From NCBI RefSeq assembly GCF_019059575.1, contig NW_024882199.1, forward strand, positions 310,001-374,000: a DNA stretch of 64,000 bases. Reading direction: 5' to 3'. The notes below the pieces were generated by a model, which was not told the DNA's origin, did no database searches, and saw nothing but the letters and a program-made list of their open reading frames with translations. This document shows, one piece after another, positions 25,475-36,200 of this stretch. A program made the position numbers and the translations under genes. This DNA is from Amphibalanus amphitrite. Taxonomy: Eukaryota > Arthropoda > Thecostraca > Balanomorpha > Balanidae. How positions within the stretch are numbered: the stretch's first letter is position 1; each line of letters begins with the position of its first letter.

Positions 25475-26064
25475 CCCGGCGGCCGCTGGGCCTCCGCGCC
25501 ACCCGCCGGCCGCTGGGGGGGAGGGCATATAGTTGCCCCCCCTTTACTTCTGCGACGCTATCGTCGCAACTCGAAGAGATAGAGAAGCGAAACTTTGCAC
25601 ACACCTTCCTGAATACCTAGCCGAGGTTGTGTCCAAATTTGGTGTCGATCCCATTTGAAATGACGTCACAGTGACGTCATAAGTGAAATTATAGATTTGC
25701 GACTCTCATATTCCTCACGATACATCAGATATATGGAACCGAATATAAAGGGTCGATTATTGGTCAGAAACTAGATGGAAGTGTAGTTAGATGTTTTAGG
25801 ATGACAGCAGGTGCTATCTAGTTCATTTACAGTGGAGTTTCATGCTCAGCGTCATCAGAAACGGTCCATATCGGAAAACGACAACACTTTATGACGTCAC
25901 TGTGACGTCATCTTAGGTGCTACAACCACCAAACTTTCCTCAAACATTGCCTAGGTATTCATTTGAAGCTATGCCAAGTTTCACGTTCGTAGCTCATCAG
26001 GTTTCGGAGATATTTCACAAAACGTAAAGGGGGGCAACTTTATGCCCCCCCAGCGGCTCGTGGG
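25475..26064. mobile_element. GCE-4: short TTAA-flanked GC-clamp element
   Basis: At 590 bp this is the shortest complete member. It is flanked by TTAA at 25471-25474 and 26065-26068. It carries two close pairs of CRE palindromes in opposite arrangement, TGACGTCACAGTGACGTCA near 25662 and TGACGTCACTGTGACGTCA near 25892. The right TTAA is shared with GCE-5. Confidence 0.88.
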
Positions 26065-26068
26065 TTAA

Positions 26069-27249
26069 CCCGCGCGGGGCTGGGGGGGGTAAATTTTACC
26101 CCCCCCCCTCGCGAATTTTTGCGATATCTCAAAAACGGCGGCGCGCAGCGCCGCCAAACTTTCAGTACCTTTTCTTACATCAATTTGACACGTTCCCTGA
26201 AAATTTGAGCGAAATCCGTCGGAAATTTTTTGAGAAATTGACGTTTTAGTGACGTCATGTTCGCCATTTTCGCCTCAAAAACGGCAAAAGTTCAAACGCC
26301 GCTAACATCTTCATTTTTAAAGGAATTAAGACGTAACAAAAAAGGTTATACGTAATTTTACTTTGTCTATCAAATGGCTATCTCGGTTTTTTGAAAATTT
26401 TGGATTTTGGCCTAATTTTTTTCAAAAAACTGACTTTTTTGGGAAAATCATAATAAAATCCAAAATTTTGAGTCTATCGAAAAAACCGGAATATATGTCA
26501 GAGAAGTGGTCTATGTGCACCTACATACCAAGTTTTAGAAGAATCGGTTCAAAAATGTGGGAGTTATTCAAAATTTTATGACGTCACGACACACAAAATT
26601 TTTGAAAAATGACTTTTTTGGAAGTTCTAGACCTCGTACGGAACCAAAAATAGCACCATTCGATTCGCCGTGAAAAACTGCATCAGATAGACACCTTTTT
26701 AGGCCTTAACAACCAACTTCAAAATTTGACCTCACTTGACCTGACCTTGACCTGACGTCGACCTGAAATTCATCCAGAGGTGGTCCATATCACTTATTGA
26801 GTGTGCCTATTGAATTCTATGAGTAAAATGACCCATAAAACATGTGTCGCACATGCCCTTTTCTATATTTTGTTTTTTGGTGACCTGACCTGACCTGACC
26901 TGACTTTGACCTTGACCTCTGAATGATACTGTATGCAACGAATATTGTCTTGGTAGCCTAAGAACACGTTTTGGGCGATCAGTCTCAGTCCATGACTCCA
27001 TTCTTCGGCAACTACGGTGCAAGGCCGATACTGTAGAAACTTGCAATTTGTACCCTTGACCTGACCTTGACCTTGACCTCAAACTTTAAATTAAGTACAT
27101 GTTTTTAGTAGTTCGTGATGAGAGCTTTCGATTGGCGTTTGAATTTTCCAAATCGGACCATTAGTTCGGGAGATAACAGGGGGGGGGTAAAATTTACCCC
27201 CCCCCCCCCAGCCCCGCGCGTTCGGCTGGAGACCCCAGCCCCGCGCGGG
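26069..27249. mobile_element. GCE-5: TTAA-flanked GC-clamp element
   Basis: A 1,181-bp element lies between TTAA at 26065-26068 and 27250-27253. The ends are CCCGCGCGGGGCTGGG and the reverse complement. Clamps read GGTAAATTTTACC between G and C runs. The interior has CRE palindromes near 26250 and 26580 and long TGACCT arrays at 26730-26920 and 27055-27075. It matches GCE-8 in reverse orientation, and GCE-17 is a fragment of it. Confidence 0.9.
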
Positions 27250-27568
27250 TTAAAGGTAGTGTGCCAGCTTTCTTGGACCGTATGGAGTTAATGGCCCAGA
27301 TAAGGAGAACCGGATTTTTAGAACTTATCCATACCTTCAAAACTCATGGAAACGTCTTAAATTCTTCAAATTTTGAGTACCCCAGTGCGAAATTCGCCCC
27401 GACGGGTTGTCGGTCGTACCCCAACCACATTTCACACCACTATGAACAATAAATGCACACACTGAAATCGCTATTACCGATATGCTCATCCAATCAAGTT
27501 TCGATAAACCCGTTCATCATCAGCTCCTGCGGTTTCGAACACGCCTGTTAGGTGGTGCGGTAGACCAC

Positions 27569-27782
27569 GCCCAAAGCCAGGGCCCCGGTAACGTGAGGTA
27601 GCCGAGTCAGGGCAGCGTGCGCTGACCCAAGCCGGAGCCGCGCGTCCTCCCGGTGTCATGTGATAGCCCGGGGCTGCCCGCGGGGATGCGGTAGACCGCG
27701 CCCAAAGCTGCGGCCCCGGCTTGGGTCAGCGCACGCTGCCCCGACTCGGCTACCTCACGTTACCGGGGCCCTGGCTTTGGGC
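27569..27782. repeat. 67-bp inverted repeat (hairpin)
   Basis: Arms 27569-27635 and 27716-27782 are complementary over 67 bp with a single mismatch and an 80-bp loop. The arms contain GTAACGTGAGGTAGCCGAG and GCGTGCGCTGACCC. The loop repeats part of the outer flank (TGCGGTAGACC...CGCCCAAAGC). It is much more GC-rich than the surrounding element. Confidence 0.95.
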
Positions 27783-28026
27783 GCGGCTTCTGCTCATACT
27801 TTGTGGTGCGGTGGTGGTGCGTCGGGCTGCGCGCTCTGACTTCGGCCAAGAAAAATGCGTCAGCTGATCATTGTCATTTCTGCCACTTGCGTGTGGTGAA
27901 ATGGGGTCATAACTTATAAGACGGCTTTTTCATAACAATTATTTTACATAAAATCATATTTCAAACCATAAAAAATGTTCGACAGCCAAATAAAAGAAAC
28001 AATACCAATACGGGCTTACAGTTTAA

Positions 28027-28942
28027 CCCGCGAGTTGCTGGGGGGGGGCGTTAAACGCCCCCACTTTTTTCGCCGGGCCATAGCATAAAAACGGCGCGCC
28101 GCAGGCGCGCCAAATTTTGGGTACCTGTAGGGAATTGATTGAAGATTATTGCGACAAAGTTTCAAAAAAATCGGTCGGAAATTTTTTGAGATATCGAGGT
28201 TTTAGTGACGTCATGATTTCTGAGTTTTCGACCAAAAACGGCAGACGTTCAAAAAATCATATAAAATCACAGAATAGACATACAGACATGCCGTAAACGC
28301 CATTAGACTGCCAATAGTATGAACAATCAAATGGCTATCTTCGATTATTGATTATCGTTCCGAATTTTCCAAAATCTTGAACTGAATCTCGGCAATTTCT
28401 CGTGACTCCTTCACGACCATGATACATGTATTTCTTAAATTTAACTTTTTGAGCCAAACACGTACACATATGATAAAATGAATGTCATCATCGTGTTCTA
28501 CGCTCCAAATTACCCATAAAACATGTGTCACAGGCTGCGAATATCAGTTTTGATTTTCGGGGATATGTGCCTACCCGGTTGACCTGACCTTGACCCTGAC
28601 CTATGCATGACTGACCCCTGCATGGAGCTGACACTCTTGTAGGCCTTATATGATGGATTGTGCACCGTTTTGACAGAGTTTATGACGAGAGCCGCCCATT
28701 GCGAAGTCCTGAAGTCCATGCTACTGAAAGCCCGATTTCAGGTGTTTGACCTGACCTTGACCCGACCTGTGACCTCAAAATTCAACTTTAAAGTATTCAT
28801 TTGATGCGTCTCGTCGCGTTCTTTCGTTTGCCGCCTCGTGCGTTTCGCTGCGCCTATTGGTTCTCGAGTTATCGGCTGGGGGCGTTTAACGCCCCCCCCC
28901 CCAGCAAACGGTGGGTGGCGAAATACCCCAGCAACTGCCGGG
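28027..28942. mobile_element. GCE-6: TTAA-flanked GC-clamp element
   Basis: A 916-bp element lies between TTAA at 28023-28026 and 28943-28946, nested in the 27254-29254 element. It starts CCCGCGAGTTGCTGGG and ends CCCCAGCAACTGCCGGG. The clamp is built around GCGTTTAACGC. TGACGTCA is at about 28207 and TGACCT clusters at 28578-28605 and 28745-28775. Confidence 0.88.
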
Positions 28943-29254
28943 TTAAGGCTCGACATTGTGTTGTCTACGATTAGACAGCTGATAACTCATTCCCGTACGT
29001 CGTATGGTCGTAACACTATAATGACCTTTGCTTATTGTCACAAGTGCGCCGCATTCGCGATTGTTGCCCGACGCCTGTTTGCAGGTGAGCCCACTACAGT
29101 TGTTATACATATCTAAAAACCGATTAACTTTTAGGCGAAAAAGGCACTATTCCAGGCCCATTTTTGATTTTTTTTTGCGAAATTTGGTAAAAACAGAAGC
29201 TTCTTATCCTAGGAAAAATAAAATGGGAAATCTTTCAAAGGTGGCACACTACCT

Positions 29255-30146
29255 TTAAATGCTTGATGTACCTAATATAAGCAAAATATAAGTCGATTTT
29301 ATCGCCTTATAATTTTTCACTTATCACGTGGAATAAAGTGCTTGACATTTTAAAGTGCTTTCATTTGATGAAAACTTATTTTTCATGTGTATGTGGCACT
29401 AGACTGCCAACTCACCTCACGCAATTTCCAACGTGTCATCGAAATGCTGCCAATGTATTTATTTATTCTGTTCCCATGGATACGATGCCGTGTAGCGCCG
29501 CATGCGTCAGGCTATTCGCTCATCTCGCCGCATGCTGCCGCATCTCGCCGCAATAAGCCGTGTCGTAGGGTGCCGCACCGCGTCGCGACGTGCCGCACCG
29601 CACCGCACCGCAACCGCACCGCATCAAAAACGCACCCATGTGGGACAGGCAGGTGACTGCATACGGCAGCATTCGGTATACGGTTAATCAAAACAGCAAA
29701 AAGCATATAAGTGAAAAAAGCAAACATACATAGGGATCGAACTACCGGCAGCATATTGATATTAGCCCTTTTCACGACGGGCTATTTGGCGAATGCACGC
29801 TATTGGACCAAATCTGCACCAAATCTTTTTTACAGCAAATATCAACATATCATGATCTTATTTCAGCGTTGTCGATTATAATGTCCCATTAGTTGACAAA
29901 GCACCCATATAAGCAATTAGTATAACCCTAGCTGATGACTACTAAGAAGCACGCAGAACCTAATTTGACCAAATCTGCACCAAATGTGCATCAAATGAAC
30001 ACCAATTGTGTACCAGATGGCCGTCGTGACAACGGCTATTGGTACACCGGGCAGGACTGTTTGGCTTTTCGATTGGCACATGTATCATCAATCCCAGCTC
30101 GGTGTAGGCAGGCCGTGCTGGTAACTAGCCACAGTCGGCCAGCGCA
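29255..30146. other. Sequence downstream of the LRR gene, no second gene seen
   Basis: A local cluster of CCGCACCGC and CATCTCGCCGC short repeats occupies about 29500-29630. The rest shows no recognisable coding sequence or element ends. Being just 3' of the LRR gene stop codon on the minus strand, it should hold that gene's 3' UTR. I could not fix a polyadenylation site. Confidence 0.4.
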
Positions 30147-30220
30147 TCAGGCGCTCCACTCCTCCAGTCGCACGCGTCCTCCGGACCTGGCCTTGCTCCT
30201 CAGCTGGAGGTAGACCTCTC
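30147..30220 (-). CDS. LRR gene, last exon with stop codon
   Basis: The acceptor is TTCTGTTCACAG. Two bases complete the glycine codon split with the previous exon, then 23 codons (EVYLQLRSKARSGGR...) run to a TGA at 30147-30149. The tail is basic and ends RLEEWSA. Confidence 0.75.
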
Positions 30221-33200
30221 CTGTGAACAGAAAACATAACACGGAAAACACTCAGTTACAGCCAACTACGGACATGTCAGGCTTAGTTACAGCTAACTAC
30301 GGAGATGTCAGGCTCAGTTACAGCTAACTACGGAGATGTTAGGTTCAGTTATACTATATCTAACTACGGAGATGTCAGGTTCAGTTACAGCTAACTATGG
30401 AGATGTCAGGCTCAGTTACAGCTAACCCGCGCCCTGGTGGGGTCTGTTTATAACGCGACCTGGTGTGGGGGGGGGGGCTATTTTTGCCTCCCCCTCGTAC
30501 CTCCAAAACTACTGGACGGATCCACAAAATTCAAACGGCGCTCGAAAGGCCTGTCAAATTTGTCGAAGGAAACCAAATTACACTGACCTCGGCGTCACCG
30601 ATGACGTCACAGGTCAGGTCAAAGATCAAATGTTTCACCGTTCACGGGTCTTCTAGGGAATGCGCTATAACACCGAGGAAAACGCATTTTGTAGAGAATC
30701 AGCGAAAGGGCGTCAGTTGCCTAGTACATATGTTGCTATTAGAGGTCTTTGACAATACCAGGTCAGGTCACAGGTCAGGTCACATGAACCCAACTTTAGG
30801 TACTAAGGTTGTGCGATGCATGTTTTATGGCCAATTTTTCATTTCCAACTCAATGGTGTTGGTTATAAGACTATCAGGTACGGCTTAGCTCACTTTCTGG
30901 TGAACGTCAGGTCAAGGTCAGGTAAAAAACGTCAAATTTTAAAGTTTATAGTTTTTCATAAAATGGGTATTGACTCGATGCAGCTCGTCACGGGGAGTCT
31001 AATGGTGGTCTTTGTTTTGCACTACGGGGTCTATGTAGAATTGCTAAAAATTGAATTTGAAAATTTGACGTCATCAATTTCGAACAGTTTTTTCGCTATA
31101 ACTTCGCCAAAAAAGAAAGGTATCAATCTCACATTTGGTATGTGGATAGAAGGCGGTAAGGACTATCAGATATATTCCGGTTTTTGCTAAATCCAAAAAA
31201 CTTTTTTGGATTTTTCGGCAAATATATTCGAAAAATCTATTTTTTTTTTGGTCAAAATCTAAAAATTTCAAAAATCCGAGATAGCAGTTTTGTAGCCCTG
31301 TATATTCTACAGCTTTTATGTCTTCATTATTTTTCTGTATTTGCAAAGCTATAGGCCTGACAGCTCTTCCCCCGAAACCCTTTTTGGATCGAAAACGGCA
31401 GAACATGACGTCACTCTGACGTCATTTCCGGCCAACCTATCATAGCCTTTGTAACATTTTTTTGGTCACAATGTGTAAAATTGATGTCTTGGAGAGTACT
31501 GAAAGTTTGGTGACGATCGACGCAGCGGTTTTGGAGATATATTGAAAAGTCTGGAGGGGGGCAAAAATAGCCCCCCCCCACCAGGGCGCGGGCTAACTAC
31601 GGAGATGTCAGGCTAAGTTACAGCTAACTACGGAGATGTCAGGCTCAGGTACAGCTCGCATGTAAGATGTATTTACCATAACATCATCATGTTTGAAATC
31701 TAATACACCCTAAATGGTATGGTTTTGGACAAGTATTTTGGGATGGACATGACTTTGATATTCTGTGCGTTTTTTTTTTTAGTTTGAACACCCGATATAT
31801 TTTCCTAAATAAGTGGACTGGACTGACAACTACAATAGACCTCCTATGGAAAAAAGTAAAGACGACGTCCAAGAAAAAAAAATCATCGAGCTTGAATAAG
31901 ATTAGACATAAGTCCTAAAGGATTGTCAGATCTGGATGGTGGTAGCACCGTTCAACGTGTGGTTTCTTGAGAAAGGTGATGGTGTACAGTCTGTCTTAAA
32001 AGTATCGCGCAAAGTGACGGTGGATCCATCGAGCCCGACTGAGCAAGGCCTGCTAAATTTGGGTCACCGAAGCAATTGGCATCCTTGTCCATTCCCTAGG
32101 TCAATTGGTCGGTGACTTTTGAATTAAAACAGGCCCTTTCTCGGTCAGGCTTGATGGATCCACCGTCACTTTGCGCGGTACTTTTAAGACAGACTGTACA
32201 GCCCTCTGCAAACTGCGTGGTAGTTATTATGTTTTCGACAAAACCGATAATATCCCGCGCCCCGCTGGGCTATTCAGCCATACGCGCCCTGCTGGGGGGG
32301 GGACAGCTTCTGCCCCCCCCCTGTCCAACTTCCGAGCCGATGGTCGTAGAAAGACGGGGAAAACGGCAATCGAAAGCTCTCAACAAGGCGGATCGTAAGA
32401 GTCCATTTTTTGCTAAAGTAGGTCAGAGGTCAGGTCAAGGTCAGGTCAAGGGTACAAAATGCAAATTTCTACAGTATCGGCCTTGCACCGTAGTTGCCAA
32501 AGAATGGACTGAGACTGATTGCCCAAAACGTGTTCTTAGGCTACCAAGACAATATTTGTTGCATACAATATCATGCAAAGGTCAAGGTCAAGGTCAGGTC
32601 AGGTCACCAAAAACGAAATATAGAAAAAGGCATGTGCGACACATGTTTTATGGGTCATTTTATTCATAGAATTCAATAGGCACAGTCAATAAGTGATATG
32701 GACCACAACTGGATGAATTTCAGGACGAGGTCAGGTCAAGTCAGGGAAAGTGAGGTCAAATTTGAAGTTGGTTGTTAAGGCCCAAAAAGGTGTCTATATG
32801 TGTCGTGACGTCATTAAATTTTGAATAACTCCACATTTTTGAAACGATTCTTCTAAAAATTGGTATGTAGGTGCACATAGACCACTTCTCTGACATATAC
32901 CTATTCCGTTTTTTCGATACATTCAAAATTTGGGATTTTATAATTATTTTCCAAAAAAGTCATTTTTTAATTTGGCCAAAATCCAAAATTTTCGAAAAAC
33001 CAACACAGCCATTTGACAAAGTAAAATCACGTACCTACAACCTTTTTCTTACGTCTTGATTCCTTTAAAAATGAAGATGTTAGCGGCGTTTGAAATTTTG
33101 CCGTTTTTGAGGCGAAAATTGCGAACATGACGTCACTAAAACGTCATTTTCTCAAAAAAATTCCGACGGATGTCGCTCAAATTTTCAGGGAACGTGTCAA

Positions 33201-36200
33201 TAAGGTACTGAAAGTTTGACCTCGCTGGCGTAACGCGTTTAGAAGTTATTGGCGAAAAACGGGAGGGGCAGATTCTGCCCCTCCCCCCCCCCCAGCGGGG
33301 CGCGGGATATCTCAAAGGCTATGTTATAAGTCGCTCAGAACTCATTGCACGTAGATGCACCATGCTTCACTCCTTAGATTAGGTGCATCACTGAACAACG
33401 TGTACGACTAGTTTGGCAGCAATATTCAAAAGTTTGTTTTCGGGACAAATATGAACTTTTGTATGTTGTTGTCAAACTGGATGGAAAATGCATACCATTA
33501 TAAGCCCAATCTAAGGTGCGGAGTCTCGCACGTCTTGCTGCTACGATTTCCGAGTGACTGATAGCATAATATTCAAGTTATTCTCGGTTTTGTCGAAAAA
33601 AGAATACCTACCACGCAGTGTACCTATGTCCCGGGTCATCCGCGTGCCACGTGCAGACGAACATATGGAGTACACAAGTATCTTATGGACGCTGAAAGTC
33701 AAACACAGGGTGGCGCAGATGCCAGATTCGCTGGTCACACGTCGCAGAGCTCGACCACTGGCATATGGTATGCTGGGCACCGCAGGGTGCCTTATGCTTG
33801 TGCTAATGGCAAACACATGATATGAGGAGGCATCCTCCGATTCCGAAGAACATTGAGATAGGCAACCAAAGACGACAGGACGACACAACTGGACGACCGC
33901 TCTAAGGCGCTATGCGAGTGGGCGTGATGGGGTGATGGTGCTCGTGCTGTGCACGTGCAAGTCTCTTTAACCCTATTACTGGTGGGCTCTCTGGACTACG
34001 CACAGAAAAATATTAACACCGTTAGCGGTGTAATTGCACAGTACATATCTGAGCACTTGAGGAAAGTTACTTTAGTCCCTTCCCCGCTTAAATTACTCGC
34101 GCTTCTAAATGAACACCAGGAAGAAGGTAATAGAACACTGTTAGGAGGGTTGGGTGTTTTGCTACATGTAGTAAAACACCCAACCCTCCTAACAGTGTTC
34201 TATTACCTTCTTCCTGGTGTTCATTTAGAAGCGCGAGTAATTTAAGCGGGGAAGGGACTAAATTAAATTTCCTCAAGTGCTCAGATATGTACTGTGCAAT
34301 TACACCGCTAACGGTGTCAATATTTTTCTGTGTGTACGTTAACTGGTGGAGGGGGCCGATTCGTCCCCCTTGATATCTCGAAAACTAAATGTCCGATCTC
34401 AATAAGACAAACGTCATTCGATTGCTCTCATCGTGAACTTTCAGAATGACTTTAAAAAGTCAAAAAAGTTCAAAATTGGGTGTCCTGGAAGCAAAAAAAA
34501 ATTGAAAAAATCGCGTTTTACACCTCAGCACTAAAAATGCTATAACTTCTTTCTTTTTTGACCGATTTTCATGACACTCCAGAAAACCCTTCTTCATGAA
34601 CTAGGCCTTCAAATATATATTCCGGTATTTTGGATATTTCAAAAATCATAGGCGGATTCAGGTAAGCTAACTTGGGATCATGTTTTGAGTTTTTGTCATC
34701 GCATATCATGTGTCTTATGACATGCGGCGTCATATATCATGTAAATTATGCAACGTGAGCACAAAATACACGTTTTCGTTAAGCATACGCGGATTCACGC
34801 ACGCTAAGACGGGGGGCAGTACATTGATATTACCCCCTTTTCTCAGATACCTGGATCCGCCTATTCCAATATTTTCATTGTAAAATGACGTCACATAGTC
34901 TTAAGGCGCATACATATGACGGGCGGTGCCACTGGTCACCAGTATAAACCTAAGCAAGTCGCTGCTTAGCCGCAAATGTCGAAATAGTCAAATCTTGGCC
35001 AAAACTACCCCCGAGAAACTCGTTCTGGAGACGCCTCGGCGCAAGCTAGAAACTCAAAAATTTGACACAATGTGCCCATTAAATAGCAAGGAAAAGTCAC
35101 CAAATTCCAAGCCCCTAGCTCGAGTCGTTTTCCGTTGAGAGGAAAAAACTACAGGTATGGGCCGATTCCCCCCCCCCCACCAGTAACAGGGTTAAAGTGC
35201 ACGTCGTGCCAACCATACAGTCGGAAAACGTCACTCAGGCTAACCCCAAGAACCAAACTGGAACGGTGCACGCATAATGAATAAAACATATGAACATATG
35301 TTTCATATGCGTGTGCGTTAGGGTGTTTCACATTTTCAAAGTGCCATATTGCGAGTCATATCGATGTTCCCCTCAAATGTCATCTGCTCACAAGTTTCTG
35401 TGTAAAATTTCACTTCATTCTGATGATGTTTAGAGGTCGCACATTTCTGCGACTTTTCATCTCTGATTTTGTTTCGGGCCGTAACATGAGTAGTCTTCCT
35501 GCGAACTGATTTGGTTGAGAAAGCCAGGCAGTGGCGGCGGAATAGGGGGTGCAGGGGGTGCAGCTGCACCCCCATCGAAAAACATGGGGGTGCAAACATA
35601 TCTTTTTTGCACCCCCAAAATCCATACAAGGGGCCCGTCGCACCATCCAATACATTTTCTCCTGAAAACCAGTGATCGGGAAACGAACACTGATGTGAAA
35701 TCATCCGGGGTGTCTATTTATGGTCAGGAGCGCCCCATGCTAGTCGGGACCTCCACACCGGCTAGAAGTGTCCCGAGCCGCGTTTGGTGCTCCACACGGC
35801 ATCTGATGGCCCCACGACGGCCTCAGAGGGCCCTTTTATGACGATCTCTGAGGGCTCCCACCTGAGGGCTTTGTCCCCTGGGGCCCTACAACGGCCACTA
35901 AGGGCCCTCGTGACGACCGCTGAGGGTCCCACAGACTCCAGGGGCCACGCGGGCCTCTGAGGGCCCCTATGACGGCCTCTGAGGGCCCTTACGATGATCT
36001 CTGTGGGCTCTCACGACGAACTCTGTCCCCTGGGGCCCTATAACGACCACTAAGGGCCCTCATGACGACCGCTGAGGGTCCCACAGGACTCCAGGGGCCC
36101 CACTGGCCCCTGAGGGTCTCTACGACGGTCTCTGAGGGCCCTCGTGACGGCCCTAGACCCAACTCAAGTCTGAGGGCCCATTTGGCTTCAGGCGGCCCAG

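Larger units (their letters stand above)
27254..29254. mobile_element. TTAA-flanked TIR element with AGGTAGTGTGCC ends
   Basis: The ends are AGGTAGTGTGCCA and its exact reverse complement, flanked by TTAA at 27250-27253 and 29255-29258. At 2,001 bp it includes nested GCE-6 and a large hairpin. The left TTAA is shared with GCE-5. No transposase is visible. TTAA duplications occur with piggyBac and Kolobok elements, and the ends do not decide between them. Confidence 0.85.

Noticed and set aside
33949-34276. Matching open frames on both strands (LLALLNEHQEEGN)
   Set aside because: They result from the perfect palindrome and do not indicate coding.
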